Source: Streptomyces viridochromogenes (GTDB lineage: Bacteria; Actinomycetota; Actinomycetes; Streptomycetales; Streptomycetaceae). From it: 64,000 nt of DNA. The notes beneath the pieces are model-generated. The model ran no database searches and had not been told where the DNA came from. It saw only the letters and a list, made by a program, of their open reading frames with translations. How positions within the stretch are numbered: the first letter of the stretch is position 1; the number at the start of each line of letters is the position of its first letter. The stretch covers positions 1 to 64,000 of the forward strand of contig NZ_LGUR01000240.1 in assembly GCF_001270495.1 (NCBI RefSeq). The letters are read 5' to 3'. The translations under genes were made by a program, and so were the position numbers. Positions 52,036-60,939 of the stretch are shown here, piece by piece.

Positions 52036-54747
52036 CTACGCCGGTCGAGGCTGGGCGTCATCGCCGGACGGCATGTCGCCCGGCAGGGCCTGTTCGGCCC
52101 AGATCACCTTGCCCTGCGGGGTGTACCGGGTGCCCCAGCGCTCAGCCAGCTGCGACACCAGGAACAGGCCCCGGCCTCCCTCGTCCGTCGTGGCGGCGTA
52201 CCGCAGATGCGGTGAGGTGCTGCTGCCGTCGGCCACCTCGCAGATCAGCCTGCGGTCGCGGATCAGCCGTACGTGGATCGGCCCGGAGCCGTAGCGGATG
52301 GCGTTGGTGATGAGCTCGCTCAGGATGAGCTCCATGGTGAAGCCGAACTCCGACAGGCCCCACTCTTCGAGCCTTCGGGACACGGCGTCGCGCATACCCG
52401 CGACGGCGGCCGGGTCCGGTGGTACGTCCCAGTCGGCGATCCGGTCGGGCGGCAGTTCCCGCGTGCGGGCGACGAGCAGGGCGACGTCGTCCTTGGGACG
52501 CTCGGGGAGCAGGCTGTCCAGCACGTCCTTGCAGGTCTCCTCGGGCGGGCGGTCGGGGTGGCCGGTGAGCGCGGCGCGCAGCAGTTCCATTCCCACGTCG
52601 AGGTCGCGCCTGCGGTCCTCGATGAGGCCGTCGGTGTACAGGACGAGCTGGGTGCCCTCCGCGAGGCACAGCTCCACGGTCTGGAACGGCAAGCCGCCGA
52701 GGCCCAGGGGCGGACCGGCCGGCACGTCCGGGAAGGTGACGGTTCCGTCGGGCTGGACCAGGGCGGGCGCCAGATGCCCGGCACGCGCCATGACGTAGCG
52801 GCGCGTCACGGGGTCGTAGATCCCGTACAGGCAGGTGGCGCCCACGACGCCCGCCGCGCTCTCCGCCGCCTCGTGCTGGTCGATGCTCCCGACCAGGTCG
52901 TCCAGATGGCTCAGCAGCTCGTCGGGTGGCAGATCGAGGGCGGAGAAGTTGTGCACCGCGGTCCGCAGCCGTCCCATCGTGGCGGCGGCGTGCAGGCCGT
53001 GGCCGACCACGTCGCCGACGGCCACGGCCACCCGGCCCCCGGGCAGGGGAATCACGTCGAACCAGTCTCCGCCGACGCCCGACTGGGCGGGGAGGTAGCG
53101 GAAGGCGATGTCGAGGGCGTTCTGCTCGGGCATGGCCTGCGGCAGCAGGCTGCGCTGGAGGGTGACTGCCAGGGTGTGCTCGCGGGTGTAGCGGCGGGCG
53201 TTGTCGATGCTTGTCGCGGCCCGGGCCACCAGCTCCTCCGCCAGCGACAGGTCGTCCTCGTTGAAGCGCTCATGGTGTTGTGTGCGCCAGAAGTTGGCCA
53301 TGCCCAGCACGACACCGCGGGCCCGGATGGGGGCGGTGATGAGGGAACGGATGCCGTAGTCGATGATCGCCTTGGCGCGCTCCGGGTCCTGCACGCGCCA
53401 GCCCGTGGCGGTCGGCAGATCGCTCACCAGCTGGGAGCGGCCGCTGCCGTAGCCGCGGGCCTGGGGTGTGGCGGGGAGGTAGTGGAAGAGCCGGCCCTGT
53501 GCGGAGAGCGGATGGTCCTCCCGGATGCCGGACACGGCCGCGCGTCGCATGTCCGTCGCCGTGGGGGCCGGCTCCTCGCCGTGCAGGACGGCGTCGGCCA
53601 GGTCCACGGTGACGAAGTCCGCGAAGCGGGGAATGGGGACGCGCGCCAGCTCGTCGGCGGTGCGCAGCACGTCCAGGGTGGTACCGATGCGGAGTCCGGC
53701 GTCGTACAGCAGTCTGAGCCGCTCCCGGGCCACCTCCGCCCTGCCGGTCAGAGCCTGTAGCTCGGTGGAGTCGCGCAGCGTCACCACCGTGCCCTTGGGG
53801 CCTCCCTCGCGATCCGTGGGCCGTTGGTTGACCGCGAGCAGCCGCTCGCCCGCGAGATGCACCTCGTCGGTGGCCTCGCGCCCGGAGGCGAGCAGCGCCG
53901 TCGTCTCGGGATCGAGGCCCGGCAGCTCGGTGACGAGCCGTCCCTCGACGTCCGGGGGCAGCTCCAGCAGTCGTCTGGCCTCGTCGTTCGCCAGTGCCAG
54001 CCGCCCGTCGGCGGCCACGATCAGCACGCCTTCCCGAACGGAGTGGAGCACCGTGTCGTGGTGCTCGTACATCACGGTCATCTCGTCCGGTGCCAGGCTG
54101 TGTGTCTGCCGCCGCAGCCGCCTGCCCACCAGCGCGGTCACACCGATGGACAACACGAGCGCTCCGGCACCGGCGCCCAGGATGATCGGTAGTTGCCGGG
54201 CCAGCTGGCTCTCGACGCTCTTGACCTTCATCCCGGCCGACACGAGGGCCACCACCTCGTCGTCGGCGTTCTCGATCGGGACCGTGGCCTGCACCTCGCG
54301 GCCGAGCGGGCCGTTGACGCTCTCCACGTAGACCTTCCCCGCCAGCGACGGACCGATCTCGCCCACGAACCGCTTTCCGATGCGGTCCGGCAGGGGGTGC
54401 GTGTACCGGATGCCCTCGGTGTCCATGACCACGATGAAGTCGACGCCGGCCGCCCGGCGGGCCGCCTCGGTGAGCGGCTGGAGAATCTTGCTCGGATCCG
54501 GGGCCCGCAACGCCGCCAGGACGCCCGGTGAGTGCGCGAAGGTCTCGGCCACGGCCGTGGAGCGGCGCCTGGCCTCGGCATTGGTGTCCCGCTCCGACTG
54601 GAGGATGAGAGCGAAGACGCCGCAGGCCACGAGCAGCACTACCAGAGCCACCTGGAAAACCAACACCTGACCGGCGACGCTCCGCGTGCTTCTGCTGATC
54701 AGACGCTTGACCGGTAGGTGTCGGAAACGGGCGAAACGACTCGCCAT
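52036..54747 (-). CDS. Membrane sensor with PAS, GAF, SpoIIE phosphatase and HATPase domains
   Basis: A 903-residue signalling protein starts at the ATG at 54747 (AAAGGG box). One membrane helix near residue 30 and another near residue 195 enclose an extracytoplasmic sensor domain (VDFIVVMDTEGIRYTHPLP) of the single-Cache/CitA type. Next come a PAS domain (VREGVLIVAADGRLALANDE), a GAF domain (about residues 345-520), a PP2C/SpoIIE phosphatase domain (VGGDWFDVIPLPGGRVAVAV then GDVVGHGLHAAATM), and a C-terminal anti-sigma-factor-type ATPase (LILSELITNAIRYGSGP). This layout suggests control of an anti-sigma antagonist by dephosphorylation in response to an external signal. Another SpoIIE phosphatase is divergent from it. 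Confidence 0.93.
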   Translation of the reverse strand: MASRFARFRHLPVKRLISRSTRSVAGQVLVFQVALVVLLVACGVFALILQSERDTNAEARRRSTAVAETFAHSPGVLAALRAPDPSKILQPLTEAARRAAGVDFIVVMDTEGIRYTHPLPDRIGKRFVGEIGPSLAGKVYVESVNGPLGREVQATVPIENADDEVVALVSAGMKVKSVESQLARQLPIILGAGAGALVLSIGVTALVGRRLRRQTHSLAPDEMTVMYEHHDTVLHSVREGVLIVAADGRLALANDEARRLLELPPDVEGRLVTELPGLDPETTALLASGREATDEVHLAGERLLAVNQRPTDREGGPKGTVVTLRDSTELQALTGRAEVARERLRLLYDAGLRIGTTLDVLRTADELARVPIPRFADFVTVDLADAVLHGEEPAPTATDMRRAAVSGIREDHPLSAQGRLFHYLPATPQARGYGSGRSQLVSDLPTATGWRVQDPERAKAIIDYGIRSLITAPIRARGVVLGMANFWRTQHHERFNEDDLSLAEELVARAATSIDNARRYTREHTLAVTLQRSLLPQAMPEQNALDIAFRYLPAQSGVGGDWFDVIPLPGGRVAVAVGDVVGHGLHAAATMGRLRTAVHNFSALDLPPDELLSHLDDLVGSIDQHEAAESAAGVVGATCLYGIYDPVTRRYVMARAGHLAPALVQPDGTVTFPDVPAGPPLGLGGLPFQTVELCLAEGTQLVLYTDGLIEDRRRDLDVGMELLRAALTGHPDRPPEETCKDVLDSLLPERPKDDVALLVARTRELPPDRIADWDVPPDPAAVAGMRDAVSRRLEEWGLSEFGFTMELILSELITNAIRYGSGPIHVRLIRDRRLICEVADGSSTSPHLRYAATTDEGGRGLFLVSQLAERWGTRYTPQGKVIWAEQALPGDMPSGDDAQPRPA

Positions 54748-54874
54748 GCGACCCTTTCTAACACCGATGATCCCAAGCGGCCAGGGCCCGCCCGGTCGCC
54801 GTTCGGCCGAGCTCCACGTCTGTGCGGCCGTGCGTGCATGATTCTTGCCGTGCTCGATGTCCGCTTAGGTCGAT

Positions 54875-56014
54875 ATGATGCATTTTGTGATCATGTCTGG
54901 ACGGCTGTGGCGCCGTCGCCCCGCTTACAGCGGTCGATGGCAGGCTGCCCGGCTGTCACCCGTGGTCCTGACCGTCCTCATCGCCGGCCTGGCGTTCTCC
55001 ACGCCCAGGGAGATCGCCGTCAGCCGACTGCTGCCCGCCGCACCCGCCCTGGCCGCCGCGATGTGGCCCGTGCTCCCCACGGTCCTGCTGGGGGCGTTCT
55101 GCCTGCTGTTCATGATCTTCCTCAGCTTCTTTCACACCGATCTGGGGACGCAGTACACGTCGGCCGCGATCATCGCGGTGACCTTGGCGGCCGCATACGG
55201 GAGTCATGTGCGACTTCAGCGGGAGGAGATCCTCTTCCATGTCCGGCTCGTCGCCGACGCCGCCCAGAAGGTGCTGCTGCGCCCGCTGCCACGCCGCATC
55301 GAGGACGTCGAGATCGAGTCGCTGTATCTGGCGGCCCAGGAACAGGCCCGGATCGGCGGCGACTTCTATGAGGCGATCGGTACACCGCACGGGGTCCGGC
55401 TACTGATAGGTGACGTACGGGGCAAGGGCCTGTCCGCGGTGGGAGCGGCCTCGGCGGTGATCAGCTGCTTCCGGGAGGCCGCCTACGACGAGCCCGACCT
55501 CCAGGGAATCATCCACCGCCTGGAGACCACCGTCACGCGCCACAGCATCGCGTTCACCGCCCAGGACCAGCCCGAGCACTTCGCCACCGCCCTCCTCGCC
55601 GAGGTCCCGCACGGCGGTGGCCACATACGGCTTCTCAACTGCGGGCATCCCCCGCCACTGATCGCGCACTGCGGGAAGGTCAGGGTCCTGGAGCCCACCC
55701 TCCCCTCCCCGCCCCTCAACCTCGCAGCGCTCATCGGTGACCGCTACTGGGTTGACCTGGTCGACTTCGCCCCGGGCGACCAGCTGCTGCTCTACACGGA
55801 CGGAGTCTCGGAGGCCCGGGACCGCTCCGGCCAGTTCTTCCCGCTGTCGGACTGGCTGCGGCGGCAGGGCCCGGAGCACCCCCGCCAGCTGCTCGACCAG
55901 CTGCACCGGGATCTGCTCCAGCACAGTGGCGGAAGGCTCGACGACGACATCGCGGCCCTCGCGCTGAGGCGCTCCGGCGTGCGGGACCGGGGGGCCGTCG
56001 GAACGGAGGGCTGA
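54875..56014 (+). CDS. Membrane PP2C/SpoIIE-type serine phosphatase
   Basis: A 379-residue protein starts at the ATG at 54875 (AGG box); an ATG six codons later is also possible. Three or four hydrophobic helices fill residues 25-115 without an evident sensor domain. The SpoIIE/RsbU-type phosphatase domain follows, with QARIGGDFYEA, LIGDVRGKGLSAVGAAS, LNCGHPPPLI and LLLYTDGVSEARD, including the metal-binding aspartates. It likely dephosphorylates an anti-anti-sigma factor. It is divergent from the larger sensor-phosphatase at 52036-54747, with a 127-bp shared promoter region. The pair may feed one partner-switching system. Confidence 0.92.
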   Translation: MMHFVIMSGRLWRRRPAYSGRWQAARLSPVVLTVLIAGLAFSTPREIAVSRLLPAAPALAAAMWPVLPTVLLGAFCLLFMIFLSFFHTDLGTQYTSAAIIAVTLAAAYGSHVRLQREEILFHVRLVADAAQKVLLRPLPRRIEDVEIESLYLAAQEQARIGGDFYEAIGTPHGVRLLIGDVRGKGLSAVGAASAVISCFREAAYDEPDLQGIIHRLETTVTRHSIAFTAQDQPEHFATALLAEVPHGGGHIRLLNCGHPPPLIAHCGKVRVLEPTLPSPPLNLAALIGDRYWVDLVDFAPGDQLLLYTDGVSEARDRSGQFFPLSDWLRRQGPEHPRQLLDQLHRDLLQHSGGRLDDDIAALALRRSGVRDRGAVGTEG

Positions 56015-56064
56015 GTTCTGGTGATCCAGGTGTTCCTGGTGGGCCTGATGGTCGTCGGGTCCAC

Positions 56065-56575
56065 GTGCCGGACGGAGGCCGTCAGCGGCAGGCGGACGTC
56101 GTCAGCGCGGCACTGGAGCACGAGGAGATGGGCGAACGTGTCTCGCCCAGGTGCTCGCCGCGAAGGCGCACAGCGGGCTCGCGTCGGCTCTGGCCTCGCT
56201 CCCGGCGGAGAACCCGCCCGCCACGTCGACGATCGCCGCCGCCGACGGACGGATCCGGCGGCGAGGCGCCTGGCGGGTGCCTCGGATCCTCAAGGTCGAG
56301 TCCGCGTACGGAAGGGTGCGCCTGGATCTGTCCCGGGCGGTCATCGAGCATCCGGTCGTCGACATCGAGGCTGCACCTCGGAACAGGCGGAGCCGGGATC
56401 ACGATGCCTCGCGACGCGTTCGTGGAGGTCGAGGGGTCGCGCACCGAGTGGAAGGACTTGTGCTACAAGGCCCCGCGGCGTCCCCCCGGCGGGCCGAAGA
56501 TCCGCATCTCCGGGGTCATGGGATTCGGGCGACTGAAGATCCGCCACGCCTGGCGCTGGGACTCCGTCGGGCGCG
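56065..56575 (+). pseudogene. Frameshifted DUF1707-type protein gene
   Basis: Pieces in two plus-strand frames build a DUF1707-like protein. The first frame gives RQADVVSAALEHEEMGERVS; after a shift near 56145 the other frame gives VLAAKAHSGLASALASLPAE and RVRLDLSRAVIEHPVVDIE; after a second shift near 56370 the first frame resumes with LHLGTGGAGITMPRDAFVEV and PKIRISGVMGFGRLKIRH. The two shifts compensate each other. No full-length product is made without frameshifting. Family members are small proteins with a helical DUF1707 segment followed by a beta-rich LiaF-like tail. The 56580-56835 stretch beyond it holds nothing I recognise. Confidence 0.65.
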
Positions 56576-56839
56576 AGGAAGGGTCGCCGGCGGTCGGCCG
56601 ACTCCATCGGGTCCCGGGTGACCCCTTCCGGGAACGCACCTGCCCTGGCCGGTCGCTGCGCCGACTTGAGCGCCTGTCGTCGTCGGACGGCAACAGGTCG
56701 ACAGGCATGCGCGCGGTCGGCCCGGCATCCCCGACCTGGCCGCCGACTCGGTGAACTCGTCTCCCGTCGCGCCGCTCGGCGGTCTGCCCGCGGGCGGGCC
56801 ACCTGGCATGTCGTCAGTATTGCCTTCGCTGTCATTCAT

Positions 56840-56856
56840 TGCAACGTAGCGTTGCA
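56840..56856. promoter_or_regulatory. Palindromic operator TGCAACG-TAG-CGTTGCA upstream of the P450
   Basis: A perfect 7-3-7 inverted repeat lies about 135 bp upstream of the P450 start. Its left arm plus centre, GCAACGTAGC, occurs again at 56936-56945, overlapping the -10 region of the P450 promoter. Two such sites suggest a TetR-type repressor. No regulator gene is adjacent. Confidence 0.7.
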
Positions 56857-56918
56857 TTCGATCCAGCGTCATTGCATCAATTTTCCGCAGCCCACCTGGG
56901 GAGATGGTCTTGCTGCGA

Positions 56919-56947
56919 TTGACGGAGTCGTGAACGCAACGTAGCTT
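56919..56947 (+). promoter_or_regulatory. Promoter of the P450/ferredoxin operon with overlapping operator repeat
   Basis: TTGACG (56919-56924) and TAGCTT (56942-56947) are 17 bp apart. The repeat GCAACGTAGC (56936-56945) covers the end of the spacer and most of the -10 box, so a protein bound there would block RNA polymerase. Transcription should begin about 35-40 bp before the P450 start. Confidence 0.65.
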
Positions 56948-56991
56948 TCGGGTATCGTCAAACACGTCATATCGCGAGATGAGGCATGATC

Positions 56992-58191
56992 ATGGGGGAA
57001 TCCCTGCACACCGTCACGGCGCTCCCGACGGAGCGTCAGCCCGGCTGCCCCTTCGACCCGCCGACCGAGCTGATCGACGCCCGTCAGCACGGCCCCATCA
57101 GCGGCTACACCCACCCCGGCGGAAAACCCGGCTGGATGATCACCGGATACGACCTGGTCAGGTCGGTCCTGGCCGACCCGCGGTTCAGCTCGCGCAAGGA
57201 ACTCATGAACGTGGTCGACTTCGAACTCCCCCCGGCGCCCCCCGGCGAGTTCCTCCTCATGGACGACCCACAGCACCGGCGCTACCGGAAACCGCTGATG
57301 GGCAGGTTCACCGTACGGCGGATGCGGCTGCTCACCGAGCGCATCGAGCAGATCACCACCGACTGCCTGGACGCCATGGAGCGGACCGGGCCACCGGCCG
57401 ACCTGGTGACCGCGTTCGCCAAGCCCATCCCCACCATCGTGATCTGCGAGCTGCTCGGGGTGCCCTACCAGGACCGGGGCTCCTTCCAGGAGCAGATCGA
57501 CACGTTCATGGGCGGGGCATCGAGCGACGAGGAGCTGATCGCGGCCTACACCGCGACCCAGGAGTACCTCGCGAAGCTGGTGGCCGCCAAGCGGGCGAAC
57601 CCCACCGACGACGTGCTCAGCGAACTCACCGACAGCGATCTGACGGACGAGGAGCTCAAGGGAATCAGCCTGGTCCTGCTGGCGGCCGGGTTCGACACCA
57701 CCGCGAACATGTTGTCCCTCGGCACCTTCGCGCTGCTCCAGAACCCGGCGCAACTGGCCGCGCTGCGCGCCGATCCGGCGCTCACCGACGGGGCCGTGGA
57801 GGAACTGCTGCGGTATCTGAGCGTCGCCAAGACGTTCATGAGGACGGCGCTGGAGGACGTCGAGCTGGGCGGTCAGACCATCAAGGCCGGCACGACGGTC
57901 GTCCTGTCGTACCACACCGCCAACCGCGACCCGGAGCGCTTCACCGATCCCCATGTGCTCGACATCCGGCGGCAGGACACGGGCGGCCACCTGGCCTTCA
58001 GCCACGGCATCCACCAGTGTCTGGGTCAGCAGCTGGCCCGCGTCGAGATGCGGGTCGCGTTCCGCGCGCTGGTCGACCGCTTCCCCACGCTGCGCCTGGC
58101 CGTACCGGCCGAAGAGGTCGGCCTTCGCCCGGAGACCGCGGACATCTACGGGGTGAAGAGCCTCCCGGTCACCTGGGGCGAGGAGTCATGA
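56992..58191 (+). CDS. Cytochrome P450
   Basis: The ATG at 56992 (GAGG box seven bases upstream) gives 399 residues; an ATG two codons earlier is too close to the box. It is a class I bacterial P450 of the CYP105/107-like type. The I-helix is LLAAGFDTTANM, the ExxR motif is in VEELLRYL with the arginine at the usual distance, PERF-type DPERFTDP is present, and the haem-binding loop is FSHGIHQCLGQQLAR with the cysteine near residue 342. It receives electrons from the ferredoxin encoded by the overlapping next gene. Substrate is unknown; the convergent natural-product-like operon could provide it. Confidence 0.95.
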   Translation: MGESLHTVTALPTERQPGCPFDPPTELIDARQHGPISGYTHPGGKPGWMITGYDLVRSVLADPRFSSRKELMNVVDFELPPAPPGEFLLMDDPQHRRYRKPLMGRFTVRRMRLLTERIEQITTDCLDAMERTGPPADLVTAFAKPIPTIVICELLGVPYQDRGSFQEQIDTFMGGASSDEELIAAYTATQEYLAKLVAAKRANPTDDVLSELTDSDLTDEELKGISLVLLAAGFDTTANMLSLGTFALLQNPAQLAALRADPALTDGAVEELLRYLSVAKTFMRTALEDVELGGQTIKAGTTVVLSYHTANRDPERFTDPHVLDIRRQDTGGHLAFSHGIHQCLGQQLARVEMRVAFRALVDRFPTLRLAVPAEEVGLRPETADIYGVKSLPVTWGEES

Positions 58192-58388
58192 GCTCGACGC
58201 CTCTGCGCGTCGACCGTGCGCGCTGCATCGGCGCCGGGATGTGTGCGCTGACCGCACCCGAGGTCTTCGACCAGGACCCCGAGGACGGCCTCGTGCTCCT
58301 GCTGCACACCGAGCCGCCCACCGCCCACCGCGCGGCCGCCCGAATGGCCGCCGGTGTCTGCCCTTCCGGGGCGATCACCCTGGCGTAA
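58188..58388 (+). CDS. 3Fe-4S ferredoxin
   Basis: A 66-residue ferredoxin whose ATG overlaps the P450 stop by four bases (ATGA). Cysteines at positions 13, 19 and 58 (RCIGAGMC and GVCPSG) are spaced for a single 3Fe-4S cluster, with alanine or glycine at the position of the missing fourth cysteine. It is the standard Streptomyces electron donor for P450 enzymes and is certainly translated together with the upstream P450. A strong terminator follows 20 bp downstream. No ferredoxin reductase gene is nearby. Confidence 0.95.
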   Translation: MSSTPLRVDRARCIGAGMCALTAPEVFDQDPEDGLVLLLHTEPPTAHRAAARMAAGVCPSGAITLA

Positions 58389-58407
58389 GGATGCCGGTCG
58401 GCTCATG

Positions 58408-58444
58408 GGGAGGATCCGAGGTGTTCTGTATCTCGGATCCTCCC
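58408..58444. terminator. Bidirectional terminator between P450/ferredoxin and the convergent operon
   Basis: GGGAGGATCCGAG and CTCGGATCCTCCC form a perfect 13-bp stem with an 11-nt loop. It lies 20 bp after the ferredoxin stop and 59 bp after the stop of the convergent aminotransferase gene, so it can end both transcripts. On the plus strand it is followed by TTGATGCTTCTGTTT. Confidence 0.9.
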
Positions 58445-58502
58445 TTGATGCTTCTGTTTGGGCGATCTGTGTCTCAGGGGAAGTCGTACAGCCGTCGGTA
58501 CG

Positions 58503-59561
58503 TCATCCGGCGGACGCGTACGCTTCCGCCGCCCGTACGAAAACGTCGTTGTCCTCCCGCGCTCCGACCGTGACCCGCACTCCCTCGTCCCCGAAGCGCC
58601 GGACCAGCACACCGTTGTTCTCGCAGAACCCGGCGAAGTCCGCCGACCGGTCGCCCAGGGGAAGCCAGAGGAAGTTCGCCTGGGAGGCGGGGACGGACAG
58701 GCCCGCCGCCGTCAGCCGGTCGCGTACGCGCTCCCGCTCCGCCGCGACGGCCCGGCAGCGTTCGTTCACCTCGGCGGTGTGGGACAGCGCCGCTGTCGCC
58801 GCCGCCTGTGCCGGGCCGCTGACCGCGAAGGGCACCGCCACCTTGTTGACCGCCGCGACGACGTCGGGTGACCCGACGCAGTAGCCGACCCGGATGCCGG
58901 CCAGTCCGTAGGCCTTGGAGAAGGTGCGCAGGACCGCCACGTTCTCGTGCGCACGGGCGAGCAGCAGGCCGTCGGGCACGTCCGGGTCGGTGACGAACTC
59001 GCGGTACGCCTCGTCCAGTACCACGAGCACGTCGCTCGGCACCCGCTCCAGGAAGGTACGCAGTTCCCCGGCGCCCACCGCGGTGCCGGTCGGGTTGTTC
59101 GGGTTGCAGACGAAGACGAGGCGAGTCGCCGGGGAGAGGGCGTCCGCCATGGCGGCCAGGTCGTGCCGGTGCCCGGAGTCCAGCGGAACGGTGCGGGCGC
59201 GTACCCCGGCGACCCGCGCGAAGACGGGGTACGCCTCGAACGAGCGCCATGCGCACAGCACTTCGTCGCCCGGTGCGCAGTACGCCTGGATGAGCTGCTG
59301 GCACAGGCTCACCGAGCCGCAGCCGATGCCGACCCACGACTCGGGGAACCCCAGCTCGGCGGACAGCCGTGCCACCAGGTCCTCGGAGAACCACTGCGGG
59401 TACCGGTTGCCTCCCGCGGCGGCCGCGGCGACCGCCTCGACCACCGCGGGCAGCGGAGGGAGGGAGTTCTCGTTCGAGTTGAGCAGGATCGCGCCGGGCG
59501 GCCGGCCCGGAATGATGTAGTCGGGGATGCCGGCCAGATCGGCCCGGGTGGGCACACCCAC
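58503..59561 (-). CDS. HisC-like PLP-dependent aminotransferase
   Basis: The GTG at 59561, behind a GGAAGG box, gives 352 residues of a fold-type I aminotransferase of the histidinol-phosphate/aromatic group. It shows LLNSNENSLPPLP, FVCNPNNPTGTAVGAGEL, VLDEAYREFV and the PLP lysine in TFSKAYGLAGIRVGY. The ending FLWLPLGDRSADF is also typical. It is not next to other histidine genes; it is the last gene of an operon with an ATP-grasp enzyme and an oxygenase. It therefore probably transaminates a keto-acid precursor of a specialised metabolite rather than making histidine. Confidence 0.92.
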   Translation of the reverse strand: MGVPTRADLAGIPDYIIPGRPPGAILLNSNENSLPPLPAVVEAVAAAAAGGNRYPQWFSEDLVARLSAELGFPESWVGIGCGSVSLCQQLIQAYCAPGDEVLCAWRSFEAYPVFARVAGVRARTVPLDSGHRHDLAAMADALSPATRLVFVCNPNNPTGTAVGAGELRTFLERVPSDVLVVLDEAYREFVTDPDVPDGLLLARAHENVAVLRTFSKAYGLAGIRVGYCVGSPDVVAAVNKVAVPFAVSGPAQAAATAALSHTAEVNERCRAVAAERERVRDRLTAAGLSVPASQANFLWLPLGDRSADFAGFCENNGVLVRRFGDEGVRVTVGAREDNDVFVRAAEAYASAG

Positions 59562-59603
59562 GGGCAGCCTTCCTTTCGGACGTGTGAGGGAGCGGTGGCC
59601 GCT

Positions 59604-60914
59604 TCAGCGCGCGGTCGCGCCGGGCGCGGCAAGTCGGAAGACCCCGTCCTTCAGGGCCTGGATCTGCCGGTAGTCGGCGAGCAGGTCCTCGTAGCGGTCC
59701 CCGACCAGGAAGACCCGCAGCGGGCTGGAGAGCAGATCGGTGGTCGGACGCATCCGGTCGCCGGGGCGGAGCCGGGGCAGGGCCAGCCGGACCGTGGGCA
59801 GGGCGGTGATCCGGGCGAGCACGTCCTGGTCGATCTCCTCGACGGTGCCCTCCCGGGTGGTCTGCCCGTGTATGACGAGGGCTTCGCGGTGCTTGCGGTA
59901 CATCGTGCGCCCCGCGTACCGGCGTTCGAACTCCGCGGGCCGTACGCAGGCCAGGGCGAGCAGGTCCGCCTGGTTGCCGTCCATGCAGGCGTCGTGGACG
60001 GCGGGATCCATGTCGCCGTTGAGCCGGGCCCCGACCTCCACCAGGGCGGGTCCCTCGGGCGTCAGCATCACCTCGGCGTGGGCGGCGCCGAAACGGATGT
60101 CGAGGGCGTCGAGGACGCGGTCCACGTAGGCGACGAGGACGGGGACCTCCGGGCTGTCCGGGTCGAGCAGGATGTCCTTGTCGTAGATCCGTTTGGAGCC
60201 GGCCTCCGTCTTCTCGTACCGCCACACCCCACAGACATGGCGCCCGCCGCCGGGCCCCCGGACGACGTCCACGATGTACTCGGGGCCCCGCAGGAAGGAC
60301 TGCGCGAGGACCTCGGTGTTGCGGCGCTCGAAGATGTCGTACGTACCGAGGACGGCGGCCACTGCCGTGCGGATCTCCTCCGCGCCGCGGCAGATCGAGA
60401 CGCCGTCGGTGGAGGCGGAGCTGAGCGGCTTCACCACCACGGGGTAGCCGGCCTCGCGTTCGGCCCAGTCGACGATCTCGGCCGCGTCCGCGGACTTCAG
60501 CTGGCGGGCACAGCGGATCCCGGCGGCCCGCAACGCCTCGATCATCCGGTACTTGTCGCGGCGCACCGCGGAGGTCGCGGCCGGGTTGCCGGGCAGCCCC
60601 AGCCGCTCGGCGACGGTGTCGGCCGGCGGAACGCCCGTCTCCTGCCCGGGCAGCACGCCGACGGGGGAGTAGGTGGCGAGTTCCTTCGCGGTGCGGTCCC
60701 AGTCGCCGCTGTCGTGCACCACGTTGGCCGTGTAGGGCCCGAGGTCCGGCGGCGGAACCGAGGCGAGGAACTCCGGGGTCGACTGGAGGTGGACGACATC
60801 GGCGCCGAGCCGCCGGAACGCGGCGGGCAGGTACTTGCCGATCGAGTAGCCGTCGACGATCACACCGACAGGCCGGTGTGGGTGGCCGTCGTGGTGTGGG
60901 TGGTCGTGGTGCAT
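59604..60914 (-). CDS. ATP-grasp domain enzyme (amino acid ligase-like)
   Basis: A 436-residue enzyme starts at the ATG at 60914 (AAGGG box) with a histidine-rich N-terminus (MHHDHPHHDGHPHRP). The ATP-grasp core has YPVVVKPLSSASTDGVSICR (ATP-binding lysine and loop), EYIVDVVRGPGGGRHVC, and the magnesium-binding segment PALVEVGARLNGD. The general layout is that of L-amino acid ligases and carboxylate-amine ligases used for dipeptide antibiotics (BacD-like). It would activate a carboxylate as acyl phosphate and join it to an amine. It lies between an Fe/2-oxoglutarate oxygenase and an aminotransferase in one operon. Exact substrates are unknown. Confidence 0.9.
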   Translation of the reverse strand: MHHDHPHHDGHPHRPVGVIVDGYSIGKYLPAAFRRLGADVVHLQSTPEFLASVPPPDLGPYTANVVHDSGDWDRTAKELATYSPVGVLPGQETGVPPADTVAERLGLPGNPAATSAVRRDKYRMIEALRAAGIRCARQLKSADAAEIVDWAEREAGYPVVVKPLSSASTDGVSICRGAEEIRTAVAAVLGTYDIFERRNTEVLAQSFLRGPEYIVDVVRGPGGGRHVCGVWRYEKTEAGSKRIYDKDILLDPDSPEVPVLVAYVDRVLDALDIRFGAAHAEVMLTPEGPALVEVGARLNGDMDPAVHDACMDGNQADLLALACVRPAEFERRYAGRTMYRKHREALVIHGQTTREGTVEEIDQDVLARITALPTVRLALPRLRPGDRMRPTTDLLSSPLRVFLVGDRYEDLLADYRQIQALKDGVFRLAAPGATAR

Positions 60915-60939
60915 GCGGAACCCTTCCGGTGGCGCGGGG

